A DNA stretch of 64,000 bases from Oxytricha trifallax (taxonomy: Eukaryota > Ciliophora > Spirotrichea > Sporadotrichida > Oxytrichidae), in NCBI GenBank assembly GCA_000711775.1, contig ARYC01003183.1, positions 30,648 through 94,647 on the forward strand, written 5' to 3'. Under the pieces are notes generated by a model. It did not search any database. It was given only the letters and a program-made list of their open reading frames with translations, and was not told the origin of the DNA. Positions within the stretch are counted from its first letter, which is position 1; the number at the start of each line of letters is the position of its first letter. The position numbers were made by a program, and so were the translations under genes. Below, piece after piece: positions 23,480 through 36,886 of the stretch.

Positions 23480-26400
23480 TTAGGCTTAAAGTCCTTTTTT
23501 ATTGTTTGTTTTCTGATCTTCCGTAAACTTTTCCAGTTTATGTATGGTTATCCAGTTTTCCCTATTTCTTCAATCTTGAAGCTCCTTCAGAGAATTCGTT
23601 ATTGGTGACTTTTTTTGTTATGGCAGTTGTTCATAAATAAATCTGCCTCTTCCCCCTTTTTTAAGTTTAATTCAATATTGCGTGTGTTGTTAGATGACAG
23701 AAAATATCTAGTTTTTAATTGGCTATTTCAATATCTTCTAGCATCAACATAGAGTACAACTAAGATATTATTATGTGTAGATTTTATAGCATAAAAGTTA
23801 ATTTCTGTTTCTTCCTTAATATGAAAATATTTTAAATTCTTTCATTACTGACCATCCAGTTCATGCTAATATTTTAATTGGTGTTTAGCCTGCAAAGTAA
23901 TGGTCTTAATTATCTTACTTAAAACTGCTAATCGATGTTGTTATGATTTTTAATAAAAATTACTATTAAAGCTTATAATTGGGGATATGTTTATATTTAA
24001 ATCTCTTTATGCTCGATTTTAATTATTGGTTAAACTATTCAGATGAAAGTAAACAGTGCATTGCTTTTCACATATGATACCTCATATAGTTTGCTTATTT
24101 TACTTTCTTGGTTAACTTGTCAATTTGAGTATGACTACTTCTTCTATCTTTAAATGCTGTTAAAATACCTAAATTATGTATTGATTGTCTTTTCTGTGTT
24201 TTCCAGAAGTAAGCCCCTTGGAGGTTGTTGTTTAAGTTCCTTTTTGTTAACAATGTTTTCGAGTGTATTCATAGGTAGACTTGCTACCATGAAAGTAGAC
24301 TCCTGTATTACTAAGAGAATTTAATAGATAAAACTTAGTAATAGAGAAATACCTCAAATCTCTCTTCTCTGAAATGCTTTTCAAATGGCAATATACTCTT
24401 GGTGTTCTGTTTCTATAGGTTAGTTGTATTTTTTAACTATAATATCATGAAAAAGAGTAGCTCGACATGTGATTAGTAGGCATTAAGACACTTGACATGA
24501 GAGTTTTAGTGCTCTTTCTATAAAAATGGTAAGTTCTCGTCAATGACTAGGTCGGTAGTATCCCTCATTTTAAACCAGGGCATAGAAATCTATTTCTTTC
24601 AAGTTGTCATCGTCTATAACTTTTTTGATATTAAGAATCAAGTCTGTTTTGCTCTTCATGATTTTTGGAAGTTAATAACATCTCATATAATCTCTTTATA
24701 ACTTGATATTCTCAAATAAAATATTGGATTAACCTGGAATAGGTATTTACTCTAATTATTACCTTAGTTTTCGATTTAAAAAATACTTTATTTGTTTTAA
24801 TTTTCTGTTATTTTGTTAGTAAGCACCATTGACTTCTTGGAAGAATTGATTAATATTCTATTTGTAATTAAGCGTAAGTTGTTTAAAGCAAAATCTTATT
24901 TTACTGCTCATATAGGGGACTAATTTTTATTTATCTATTTTAATAATAGTATATTATAATCAATTAACAAATAATAATAAATATAAAAATTATGAATCCA
25001 TATTAAAAGCTCAGAGACCCTCCAATCTTATATTTGTTAATATATAAGGATCAAATCCTTTAATCCTCTTAAATAGTCGGGTCTATTATAGATTTTTTTG
25101 TTTAATGACTACCTCTTCACTTCTGTTTACATTTAGTTAAGTCTTTCCAATATCTTGCATTTACTACTTTTTCACTGTTCTTATTCTAATAAAAATTTTT
25201 GCATCTGCAGGTTTTTTTTGAATTAAAATTGGATTTTTTGTGTACTACCATTTTAAATATTTTTAAAGTTACTTTTAAACATTAAAAATTATTAAAGATT
25301 TGGGAACATTTAATTTTTAAGTTATTAATGTCAATATTTTATTCAGTCATCATATATAGTAATAAGTGTTTATCACTGCTACCATTTATGTGAAGGTTTA
25401 TTTTAGAAAAAATCTGTTTTTTTAAGAAGGAATTGTTAATATCACTCTTACTCTTCATTTGTTAAATTATACCAGTATTTGCCTTTAAGTTTCGAATATA
25501 GTACTATTTAATTTATTATTTGTTTTGCAGTGCGCTATCTCCTATATTGATTCAGGATATTTAACTATGTCAGTATTTTCTAATATATTTTCTCATATAT
25601 TGTACCTATATCTTATGATACACTTGATATGTCTTAAGAACCTTATTAACATTTTTTCTAACCTAATAGCTGTACTGATATGAATTGAGAATACAGGCTA
25701 AACTTTTCTAATATAGTACTCCACAAATCTTCTTCTGGTTTACTTATGGAATAGTAGTGATGTAAATCATCTCGACGCCCTCAGCTGGTTCAACAAAAAC
25801 TGAGATTTCTTATTGTTTTGCTGATTATTTCTTTTCCTCTTGTTCATTTAACGGTGTGTCCATCTTATATTCAAAATTGAAACTTCGTTTGCTATATATG
25901 TGAGACAAAATTATTTCCAAGAATATAAGCAAATCTCTCTTCTTTAAAATGAATATTTAAGTATCTTTTGTTTAAAACTTTAGAGTCATGTCATCTTTGT
26001 AATTTATTATCTAAGTTGATTCACAAGTTTTAAGTCTCAATATTATAACATACAATAAGTTCGTGTGAGACAGCAAAGTATTCAGACGTTTTGAGTATAT
26101 TCAATTAACTTTCTCTTTTTGGAAAGTTTATGCTGAGTAGAAAGTTTGTATGATTTTAAATTTTTATCAAAGAAAGTAGTAAAACTTGTATCTTAAAACT
26201 TGCATTTCTCCTAGTAATATCATTCTATGTAGCTTTTGCTTATTATAAGAGGAATGAAGTCCCTTTTATATGATTTGGGATGAATTAAATAATTTCAAAG
26301 TGTTTATGAAGTGGGACTTATTCATCTAGATTCTTTTTCATTTCTCTGGTAACTCTGAATAAAGATTTTAATGCAACCTCTTATTTTAAGAGTTTTTACT

Positions 26401-26840
26401 CTCGCCCACTCCATTCATTGCTTGTTTAACTTTCTTTAAGAGCCTAAAAGTTGTTTTATATATATTTGTTCTCTTGGTTAACGTTAAGTTTCAAGTTAAC
26501 TTGTTAATTAAATTTAATATTCCCTATTATAATTATATTAATAATTATATTAATAATAATTGTTCACAATGATATCTATAGGACTTCCATCTATTCTCAA
26601 GATGATTAAGAGTAGGCATGTACACTATTCATATATTAATTAAGTGTGCCACCTATCTTATTAATTTTCCTGATTGTCACTTTGATTGACTTTTATTCCA
26701 AATTGAATTTTTCGATAAGATTCTCTTTCGATTTTATGCGAATTGATCTGTACTGGGTATACTCTTTCTTAGTAATTGTTTTCATTTTCTTCGATTATAG
26801 TTTCATTTCTGAGGTAGAGAATTTACTTTCTTCATAAACT
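23480..26840 (-). pseudogene. Decayed minus-strand coding region, unidentified
   Basis: T-rich on the plus strand. The minus strand yields Lys/Glu/Gln-rich coding-like pieces in several frames, including YTQYRSIRIKSKENLIEKFN (near 26770-26710), EEDLWSTILEKFSLYSQF (near 25735-25685) and KLKGKYWYNLTNEEQE (near 25490-25445). In-frame TGA codons and shifts separate them. The plus-strand hydrophobic ORF at 26646-26837 is the shadow of one of these. No domain was recognised. Probably remains of one or more transposon genes. Confidence 0.35.
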
Positions 26841-27376
26841 GATAAGTAAAAATAACTTTTACTTAAGTACTTTTTTAATTTATTAGTTTTTTTATGAGGA
26901 TTATTGAAGCGTTTTCTTTGCACTTTCTTAAATCATTACTTATGTTTTATTCTTAGATTCTCATTTACTTATTTTCTTTAGTCTATTTATTATATATAAT
27001 TAGGTAACTTATACAAATCATTTTTGTTTTAATTTAATAGGAAAATATGAAATTGTAAATGATAAAAGCATAATTATTAGCCAATATCTAATGAGGTCTA
27101 GGGATTCATTGGAATATTTGTGTTGGAGTTTAAAAGAACTTCGTTATAAGGCTGATTTTATTTAGAAAAAGCCATGTTTTTCCTCTTTTAAGTTTAGAAT
27201 GCTTAATCAGTAATAATCTATTTCATCTTAATTTTTAATTTTAAATTTAATTTTATTATTATTATTATTATTATTATATGTGTGTTTAATGATTAAAATG
27301 AAATAAATTTAACATATCACTGTTTAATACTAAAATAAAACCATCAATCTTAGTCGTGACGTAGACGTATCTGAGA
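26841..27376. other. AT-rich stretch without a supported gene
   Basis: Includes a short ATT/ATA microsatellite at about 27252-27278. No gene seen. Confidence 0.4.
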
Positions 27377-27871
27377 GAGTTGACGTGGCATAGAAAACTC
27401 CGAAAAAATAACTTCCGCTATTACCTAGTCTCCTTCTTAAATCAAGATGTTGCCAGAATACTCTGGACAACAGAGCTCGTAGAATTTAACCAGGATAACA
27501 GGGAGTGGAGAAAAACGCTTACCGGTTCCTCCTCTGCTGGGAAACATAACCCCTATCCTTTCGCTGTGGTAGCTTCAGCACCATAACCTAGTGTGTGAGA
27601 AAAATCCTTTTCGTTGGTATCAATGGTTATCGTCTTCTCACTTATGAAGGCAGAGCGTACCTTCATCCTGCTCCCTATTCCCTAGGAAGCTGAACTCAAG
27701 CCAGGCAAACTCATCTTTGCAGATAAATCCTTGTGTCCAAGCCCACTCGAGGAGAGTAGTGCTTTCAGATTGAACCCCGCCGACTTGTCACTAATGTTTT
27801 GCGCCCAGTAACCACCTACCTGCCCTCGGTAGGTCTTAGTAAAATATAAAGCTCTATCAGAAAGTCCTAAG
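27377..27871 (+). pseudogene. GC-rich gene island, unidentified, one internal TGA
   Basis: A block of about 540 bp with much higher GC content than its surroundings. One plus frame is open from about 27377 to TGA 27596-27598, then again from 27599 to about 27870. The translation looks like a conserved globular protein: FLNQDVARILWTTELVEFNQ, KHNPYPFAVVASAP, ELKPGKLIFADKSLCPSPLE and FRLNPADLSLMFCA. I do not recognise it. Composition suggests host (macronuclear-destined) gene DNA rather than transposon DNA. The minus-strand ORF at 27682-27888 is a shadow. The single TGA may mark decay, or the island may be one segment of a gene whose rest is elsewhere. Confidence 0.5.
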
Positions 27872-27899
27872 TGAGGTTGGTGCCTCACCTAGCAATTAA

Positions 27900-29120
27900 C
27901 TTTCTCATTTAATAATATTATTATTTTATTAATTGATGAGGATTAATGAAATAATTGACTTTTTATTATCAAATTTGGATGATACTCTGATAATTTGCAA
28001 TTAATATTGAAAAGAAGTGATTTGTTTAGGATCTTTGTAGAATATTTGTGATGAATTTATAAATTTAAATATATATTAAATATTGATTTGGATAATAAGT
28101 AGGAAGTTTTTTGAAAATCTTTATGAAGTATTATCTCCACCAAGAATCTCATAGAATTAAAAGGCTACTTTATATTGAAATCTGCTTATCGTGTCTCTTC
28201 CTAATTTACTAATTTAATATGTGATTGATATTGTGAGGTTGATGATAATTGTTAATGAATGGGAGGAAAGCTTCACTCATATTAGGGATGATATATTTAC
28301 CCAATGATTCCCAGTTCATGATTAAACACTATTTGAGAAAGTCATTGTTTAATTGAACAGAGATTGGACTTTTAGAGTAGAACTGGCTTTTTCCCTACTT
28401 GAGTGATAAGTGACTGTTAAGAATGCAAGTTAATATTTTTGTATTTTAAGCAAAAATTTAAATATTTTCCAGGTACATTCAATGATAGTTCAATGGAAGA
28501 CTTGAAAATAACAGAAAGAATAGCTTTCTAACTATATATTTAAGGTATTATACTTTACAATAGTGGCCACTTGGTCACAGTATTCTTGCAAGTATTTATT
28601 CTTTCACTATTATTGACGACTTTAATTGTAGACTGGGAGCATTTTCTTTAGACTGATGATGCTACTGAATCTGGGAGCAGACTTGAATTATCGAGAACGG
28701 TATGATTGACCCATTACAATGCGAGTTTTTTCAATGAAATTTTTAAGTCAATAATTATAATAAACTAATATGCGATGCCAACAATGATAAATTATAATCT
28801 CCTTGATTGTACTCAACTAACATTCGAATATTCCCTACGATATTATTTTGTAGTTTTATATGTATATAATGCAGTTAACTGTTTATATTTATTTTAAATT
28901 TATAGTCATTTCTTAATGTTATATTCGTAATATATATTCTTATGTGATATGTAAATAAAATTAAAATGTTTTATAGATAGACCAATCAAGAAATGTTCTT
29001 TGTTCAATTAAAACGATATATTACTAGATGAAAGATCAAATTATGAAATTTATTTTTATAAATTATATCTCCATTAAGCCCTATGTATTTTGACTAAATC
29101 TTTTTGCTTTTATTAATAGT
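27900..29120. other. AT-rich intergenic DNA
   Basis: No frame with sustained coding character and no repeat recognised. Confidence 0.4.
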
Positions 29121-29122
29121 AA

Positions 29123-29433
29123 ATGAAAACAAGTGAGTAGTATGAGCATTTCATCAACTTACAGCTACAAGACTCCACTGGTTTCAATTCAGACAGGAAC
29201 AATCAGACTCAACCTGCTAGTTATCGATAACTTAAACATATTTACTTCTTAGTTTGCTTTAAACCAGCAACAAGCTCTTTTTATTGTAAACAAGTCGACT
29301 AATAGAGAATGCTTAGTTCCTCAGCTAGATTATGTCAACCATAGCATCTAAAATTGACATACTCAGATTTATCAGCAATGTCTGAAGACTCAATATATGC
29401 ATATATCGTTGCATAAGGATATCTAAATATCTA
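29123..29433 (+). CDS. Unidentified short ORF
   Basis: ATG at about 29123 opens a frame (MKTSEQYEHFINLQLQDSTG..., LKHIYFLVCFKPATSSF, LTYSDLSAMSEDSIYAYIV) with mixed composition that stands out from the AT-rich flanks and ends at TGA about 29431-29433. No domain seen. It may be a piece of the same decayed gene as the next ORF. Confidence 0.35.
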
Positions 29434-29524
29434 ATGAGAAAGATTTATCACAAGTAAATTTCCCCATTCTATGCTAAATATTTAAGTTATAAATTAAATT
29501 ATATAATTAATATAAAATTAATTG

Positions 29525-29900
29525 AATACGAGATTACCTAAATTGGAATTGGGATGGGAAGTAAATCAACAGTGAGGATTGGTGTTCAAACGAGTCATCA
29601 AACTAGACCTTTCAATTACTCATATCACTCAAAAGTGAAAACACACGCATCGCCTCATCTCTTCAATAGAAACACTGAACTGAAATCAACTTAAGCATTC
29701 TCTATTTAACAAATAAGTGTCTATACAACAGTATTAAATGTATAAAATTACAGCATCAAACATGACAATCACTAAGATAAAACTCAAGAACAGTTGAAAG
29801 GCAAGAATGAATAAGTCACTCATATCAATTTGAATATCATAAATCAGCCCGAGTTTCTTCAATGTCACCTATAAATTCATTAAAACATTGTCTTTTCTTG
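29525..29900 (+). CDS. Unidentified ORF (His/Ser/Gln-rich)
   Basis: A plus frame from about 29525 to TGA about 29898 encodes MGSKSTVRIGVQTSHQTRPF, THASPHLFNRNTELKSTQAF and NIINQPEFLQCHLQIHQN. The composition is non-repetitive and unlike the flanking AT-rich DNA. Function unknown. Confidence 0.35.
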
Positions 29901-30649
29901 AATAATTTAACTTAATAAACAAGAATAATATATGAGGCAACAAAGTTTTATTATAAGTGTTTAAATAATTTATAAATTTCATTATCATTAGTTAATGTAA
30001 AATCAAAGATCAAATAGTATGTTTAAGAGATAATGAAATGGATACAGAATAAAATTAAGTAAACGGTTTTATATTCCATTGCAATGGGCAACAAGAATAT
30101 TAATGCCTGCATTTTAAACAGTAATATTAGTATATAAAAATAAAAGAAGCAACTTACTTATCCATCATTTTACATAAATATTTATATTAAATAAGAATAT
30201 TTATAGCTTCCCAATCTAATTTGAGCGATAAGTCCAAAAGAAGTTATAAGCATACTATGCATGAACTAAATACATTTAAAACTGACTTAAATCAGCAGTG
30301 ACCATTCAATATCTAAGTGAATCAAAGCACACAAAAGTTAATAATCAAGAATACTACGATGCTTTTATATATTTATCAGAATACTTCAAAACCATATGAG
30401 TACTAGATAGTTACATAATGATCAACTTCTTTCATCACACAAAGAATCTTAAAGATCAAATGTGTATTGATTGCTGCTGTTGTTTTCATTCAAGCTACCA
30501 ATCTAAAATAAAGAAGTTACAATTGATTAATTCCAGTAAGTAATTAAAAGAATTAGAAAGTGATAACCTGTTATTTAGTAATATAATAGTATAATTATAA
30601 TTATAACCTTAATCAAATAAACATTATGATATAAATTTACAATATTATG

Positions 30650-31000
30650 AAAAAATTGTTGCTGCCAACTCACTTTGAGTTTAAACTTACTAATATTCAC
30701 GAAAATGATATATAATCAGAGGCAGAGAGGAAAAGAAACTATCTCAAGAATAATATGGAGGATCTGAGAAAAAAAAACGGAAATAAAGTCAAACAAATTA
30801 AGTAGTTGATGGAAAAGCAGAAGACATTGTTTAGATATTGACTTCCTAAAAATATGCTCATGCCTTTTAGATACTCCTTAGAAATGATTCGCAATATTTT
30901 GCTAATATAGGATGTTAAAATAATACATACAAAACAATTAAGAAGCTTTATAAAAATATGCAATATTAAATATTATAACCATTAACAGAAGTTAAAGCAT
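30650..31000 (+). pseudogene. Basic, Lys-rich ORF fragment
   Basis: The plus frame encodes LPTHFEFKLTNIHENDI, a charged stretch (ERKRNYLKNNMEDLRKKNGN) and, after one in-frame TGA near 30839, MLMPFRYSLEMIRNILLIQ and TKQLRSFIKICNIKYYN. Probably the remnant of an unidentified transposon gene. The minus ORF overlapping it is a shadow. Confidence 0.35.
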
Positions 31001-31589
31001 TCCAATAATTTAAAAATTATTTTATGATGAATATCAATAGCAAAGTAGAGTTATGTATAAATGATGACATGATTATATTTAGAATATCTAATTTAAATTT
31101 TAGAAAAACTTGAAGTCAATAAATTTCTTCAAATAATTATAATATTAATATAATATTAGAAGAATACATTATACACATAGCTCATTAAATATTGACAACA
31201 ATTAATTTTATATAACTTTCAAATATAAATTCATTTTGTTATTAAAAATGAAAGTATACTCGAAAATAAATTTTATAAAATCAAACAAAAATTAAAAAAG
31301 AAATATATTAATAAAATAACAAATTGATATCCCAAATTTTAAAGGAAAAAACAACTAAGTAAATAAAAATAGTAGAAATAATGATTTGAAGCTGAAATAG
31401 AATGGTTAATATGAGAATTTTAAAAAACAACTAATAACATAAACATCAATTCAACTAAAATTTATAATATAAAGAAAATATAAATAAAAAATAATAAAAT
31501 AGCCAACAAAATTTAATATCGAAGAAACTAGATTAAAAACTAAAAGAAATCTAATTAAAAATTAAATAGTTTAGAGCGATTTGAACAAG

Positions 31590-31935
31590 TTATAATCATT
31601 TGAAAATTCTTGAGAGATTCAACTTTTTGTATTGAGTTCATTTTGAATTCAAAAAACTGCTTTATTATTCTTATCATTAAATAGAGCCTTAGGCAACTCA
31701 TCTAGGTGTAGAAAGCTGGGGATCATAGTTTTTTTAGCTCATTTTTCAATTTAGACACCTTAGGACTTCACTTAATGAGTACTTTTAGAGATAGCGTGGC
31801 TTCAAGCTAAGTAATGAGTAGTTGACATTGACTTTTGTGACAGGGAAAAGTCGTCAGATAACCTTCATTTCTTCATTGACTGCTCTCTAAGTAGTCTACT
31901 ATTGTTCCTCGACTTCTAAATACCCAGAATATGTT
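31590..31935 (-). pseudogene. Decayed copy of a repeated ORF family (same family as 60880-61225 +)
   Basis: The minus strand encodes CETYSGYLEVEEQQQ, VNYSLLSLKPRYLQK, SLSEVLRCL and, after a +1 frame change, KKTMIPSFLHLDELPKALFN. The last ~75 bp are about 85% identical at DNA level to the plus-strand ORF ending at 61225. Upstream protein similarity (RYLQKYSLSEVLRCL versus QYLQKNLSADVLRCL) confirms homology. It has at least one in-frame TGA and several shifts. Function unknown. Confidence 0.55.
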
Positions 31936-32589
31936 TCACAAAATTTGCCCCGAAAAATTTATCAAAAATTGTAAAAGTACAGTAAAACTCAAAATCTGAT
32001 AAAAATATTATAAAATCCCATGAGTCAAATTAAAAGAGAATTTAAATTCAAGGAAATGAATATTTAAGTCATCTAAATTAATATAAGGCTAAAGGTTTCT
32101 AAGAATTATTCATTTCTCTTAAAAAAATAAGTACTTCTCCTTAACCCAGATCTAATGTAGTTGAAGGGTAGGGCTTAAAAACTGAATAGTCAGCAAAATA
32201 ATTATCAACATTAATTAAAAATTTTAGAGAATTATAATTATATTACCATTAAGTCGTCTTAATTATTCTTAAACAATCTCAGTGAGCAAATATATCTTAC
32301 TATGATATTCTTAAGATTTTTAAATCCTATCAAGCTGAGGAATTTCCTATCTAAGATAAGTCATTAATCTTGTAGTTGATATAAATACTAAAAAATTCCT
32401 TCCCCTCTTTTCTTTTCATGCCATTTTAAGTCTTTCTTCTTGTATAATTCTCAGGAAAATATGACATCCCTATCTTTGCTCAGAAATGGTTAATCCTACA
32501 TAGATTTCATCTCTAATTTTGAACATCACCCCAGAGGACCATGTAATCTTAAACGGGAATAGCTCGGACTAAAGAAGGATTTTTCTGAT
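31936..32589. other. AT-rich DNA without a supported gene
   Basis: No consistent coding frame and no repeat recognised. Confidence 0.35.
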
Positions 32590-33397
32590 AAGGTAAATTT
32601 TTTTGAGAGTAGGATAATTTTTTAATTAATTTAAATAAGCATTTTAATGACTATGATGGAATTCTAAAGTAAATGAAAGAAAGTAAAAATATGCAAATAA
32701 AAGCGCACAATGAAATATAAAAATCTCAGATTGTTTATTATGGATAGGTCAATAACATTAGTACAATTTAGCAGAGGTGTGTGGAATCAAAAATCCGCAG
32801 AGTTTCGCAGAGGGTCAGCAGTACTTTTCCATCGCACCCCTCATTAGACTCAGATGCGATTCTTAATTCACAGAGGCCATTAAGCATATAATGCCATATT
32901 TTTAATTAATTCTTAATAATAATATTAAATTAAGGAATAAATTAATTTACGCAATTTACTAAATTAATAATTTATCACAAATCAGAATTCTCTACAGAGA
33001 AATTAAAAAAACTTTAATATATTTAAGTTTTAATTAAAAATTAAAATCAAATTACTAAATATAATTAATAAAATAGAGAATAATTAAAAAATAGGGATTT
33101 TTAAGACTATGGGCCTAATGAATTAAGAATTGAAAGTGGCACAAATGAGGTGTGAGACGAATTTTCACTCAATAAAATCCGCAGATATCTTTGGATTTGT
33201 GTTTCCGCAGACCCTCTGCGGACATGATTAATATCTTGGATATATTCATAATGTACATCTTAAAATTATTCAATATCATTGCTCTTTAAAATTTTTAAAT
33301 TCTCCCTTATTTCATTTATTTAAGACTTATATTTAACTAAATTAAACAACAATCTAGATTAATTAAAAAATTATCATACTCTCAAAAAATTTACCTT
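32590..33397. mobile_element. ~0.8-kb inverted-repeat element (MITE-like) hosting another
   Basis: About 40 bp at 32590-32630 (starting AAGGTAAATTTTTTTGAGAG) is the near-exact reverse complement of 33358-33397. No ORF lies between the arms. Its central part is a second inverted-repeat unit (32794-33222). Confidence 0.6.
32794..33222. mobile_element. Nested ~430-bp inverted-repeat element
   Basis: The ends are diverged inverted repeats rich in TCCGCAGA/TCTGCGGA. Left TCCGCAGAGTTTCGCAGAGG corresponds to the complement of the right end ACCCTCTGCGGA. Further in, CCTCATT and ATTCTTAATTCA recur on both arms in inverted order. AT-rich core, no ORF. Confidence 0.55.
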
Positions 33398-33685
33398 ACT
33401 CAAATCGAGTAAAAGACTTCCAAATGGGGCAATTTTAAAATTAAGTATGGCAAAAATCAATTAAGAATTAATATAAAAGCGCGTTTTTTAATTAAGTCTA
33501 TTAAATTTAAATATTTAAGTTAACTAAATTAGCCGCCTAAATTATGAACTCAATTAAACCCGCCATCTTAAAACCATTAATTGCAAAATCTTTTATTTGA
33601 ACCTTCAATTTTAAAAGTTTAACAAGGATTAAATGATAACGAACTCACACAAAGTGTAGATCTGTAAAGTCTATTACCCATTGAG

Positions 33686-36600
33686 ATGAAAACAAAGTAA
33701 AATGATGAAGCTCTCCAAAAATCAATCAAAAGAGGGAGAAGATCAAAATATGATGGAGCTCAATTTCCTGAGTTAATTGACAAAGCTAAGCTTATTTTGC
33801 CAATTCCCAACTATGACATTAGTAAAATACTTGTACTGGAAGAATTTAAGCCATTAATTGGCTCAAGAGATTTAGCAAATTCATTTTAAACAAAACTACT
33901 TAGAGCACTGCTAAATCAGTAAAGGATGCTTAAATTAAACCATTAAAAGATCTTTCTTGTTTATCAAAAGCGCAGCCAAAGAGTGGCAGTGAGGATAGAA
34001 ATTTTAAAGGCGAGCAGCAATTTGTTGATGATCATAGAGACTCTCTGAATGCTCAAGTCAATTACGGAGCTAAAATACAATCTGAACTCACATCCAACAA
34101 TATTAGAGAATATATGATACTCAAACCTAATGAAAGACAAGAGTTCATTTGGAAGTTATTTAATAGAAAATAGCTAAAGTTTACTAGAGTTTCTACAAAA
34201 TCTTAAAAGTGCTTGTTCGGAGAATTTTTGCGAGTTTATGTTTTGAAACATATATGAACTTAATCAACGAGCACAAGTAAATCTTCAAATAAAAACGGGG
34301 CTCTATGTTTAATCTTTGCTTTACTACAGATATGAGATTAATGAGATAGATGAGAACTTACTTAAGAGTGCTTTAATTTTTTTGGCATAAAGACCAAACA
34401 CAGGATAAGCACTTGGCCTTTAAAATTATATCTTCATGAACGAGCCTGATTGTCTTCAAAAATTTTAAGATAAACTTTCCAAGCTTGACAAGTCCAATAT
34501 TGGTATTATTCCATTGATGATAGGAATTTTCCAATAGTTCAAAATTGATTCTTAAGCAGTTAGATTAATTCCTAATAACTTGCTTTGTCTGAGTAAGCCT
34601 TTTATCTAGATACTAAAAATAGACTAAGGCTTAAGACTGATTCGGCATGTGCCAATCAATTTCTTCGGAGATTTTATACAAATCTGTGCACTTTCAATTG
34701 CATCCTCTTATTAAAAACTAGATAACTTTATAAGCACAATGGGAGAAATAATTGTTCAGAAATGGGACTTTATAGATCAGGAAGATTTCACTCTCTATTT
34801 CTAACAGCTATCGCAAGAGTTAAAATTAAGAAATCCACTTTGGGTTACAAAACTAGATGAGATATCTGAATTAGGAAAGAACCTCGCTTGTATATGCTAA
34901 GAGAAAAGTGTTTGACAGAGAAGAGATATTATTTAGGATTGTCTTCGAGCAGATTTTACGAAACTAAACTAACTGCTGCATGTGCCAAATAAAATTGTAG
35001 ATTTTAATGAGGAAGACAAGCGTAGACTTTTAAGTCAATTTAAAAGACTGAATAAAGACTCAGATCCTGAAAAAGAGTTTTTGTAGCTTATGCAAGATAA
35101 GGCATTTAAAATGTCTAATTAGGTTTTAAAGCTTTCGAAAATTATAGGATTTGACTTTCTCTCTCTATAGAAGCTGGCATTAAATTATCTACTCTGGGAA
35201 GACACAAAATTTAGCTTTACTAATATCGGAGTAGGGAATGGAAAGACTTTACTTTGTCCACATTAGCGACTCTTTATGCCAAATCCTCATAATTACCTGT
35301 CTTTATCATTGGAAAAAATGATCATTTGATTTTAAGAGATGAAAAGCGATTTTAACAACTTGTGACAAGCCTTAGCCTCAACATAAACGTATACCAGTAT
35401 GAGAAGAAACCTGGAGTTTACTATTTAAATCAAAAATATCTTGAGAGCTAACTTGGAAATCAAGAATTCTTGGATTTATGGGGTCGGTCTATTGTCCTAA
35501 TTGATGAGTATGACTGGATATTATTTGATGGGAGCATTTCCTAAATGGAGAAAAACTTAGAATTTTTTAATTGCGCTAAACGATTAGTAGGATTCACCGG
35601 ATCAACCTTGAGCCTTAAAGAAGCAAACTGTTTGAAAATTGCGTTTAAGTCAAAAGAAATATTCTTTCCTAAATTGAGCTCATTAGTAGGAGATAAGAGA
35701 GTAAGATTGGAATAAGTATGAATATCATCAGACTAGGCAGATTTTTGCAAGAGAATTTTTGAATTCTCTGTTAATTATTGCAAGCTTACTCCTCCAATTA
35801 TTGTAGCCAATTAGTCTTATTCAACTATTGAAAACTACTTTCGCAAGTACTCACAAGAATATTTTTTCTCAATGAAAAATGTAAAAGGAACAAAGCTTCA
35901 AGCACAATTCGATTAAATTTTTGCCAGCAAAAATGGAGAAGGATAGTATGGAGTGTTTCTGCTTAATGAATAATAAGGAAGAGGTACCGATCTTAAAACG
36001 AATCACGAGATTGAATTCATGGCGGTCTTTTTCTTATCGTATCAGATGTCTTTTCGACAAGATCAACTTAACAAATAATTGGAAGAGTGGGAAGATTAAA
36101 TCGTAAAGGGACTACAAGTAGATTATATATAAGCAAGGATTCAAGGAAACAATTGAAAAGGTTATTTCACTTCACCAGTAGTGCCTAGAAAATGAAATTC
36201 ATATGAAGATTGCAATGCTGCAGACAGTTTTGGGTTGCCAGCCTTGGTACATGAATTAGCTTATTCTAAACAAACCTGAATCCCATTCAATAGTTTAGGA
36301 TAAATTTGAAGTTGAAATTAAAAATTCATTTCTTGCATCTTAAAACAGAAAAGACTACCTTTCTAGAAAGAGTAGGAATTAACGCTTATTATAACACAGC
36401 TCAATATAGTAGTTAAGTATCTTTGAAGAAGAACTCCAGAGATAAACAATCTAAGAAAATTAAACTATATCAGAACACAAGAGCTCTGTTACAAATGCTG
36501 AGGATAAAGCTGAAATAGTAGAAGAAGATAAATCTGTTGCTAGAGAGAAAGTGCAGCATGATGTTATTTCTTCTAATTAATGCAATGGTTAAGGCAATAC

Positions 36601-36886
36601 AGAAATAATTGAACCAGAAAGTGCCGTCGTAAACTTTAATAATAGTATAGATCAAAATTTGAAAAATGACGCACAATACACACAAAGAGATCAAACAAAG
36701 CGTAAAGATGAAAAATATTAATAGTCGAATATAAGTTGCGAATAACTTGAAAGTACAATAAGAGGTTCCAACAACCAAATCTCGCTATGGAAGAATCACA
36801 GGTAAGAGGACTTAAGCATATCAACCTAATTTAAAAGTAACTCTTAAAAGGCTTAAACAATGATTGCAAATGGATCATGGGAGTGA
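33686..36886 (+). pseudogene. SecA-type DEAD motor ATPase gene of element B (frameshifted)
   Basis: ATG at 33686 (MKTKQNDEALQKSIKRGRR) to TGA 36884-36886 over several frames. Homology to the element A gene extends beyond the motor: both contain a PNxxQALGLxNYxF segment in the helical N-terminal half. Motor motifs are GVGNGKTLL (about 35230-35255, followed immediately by a shift), VLIDEYDWILFDG (about 35495-35530), LLNEQQGRGTDLKT (about 35968-36000) and, after another shift near 36017, GGLFLIVSDVFSTRST then QQIIGRVGRLNRKG. A long acidic/Gln-rich tail follows. The last ~90 bp overlap the convergent P22 gene. At least five disruptions suggest a decayed copy, subject to sequencing error. Confidence 0.58.
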
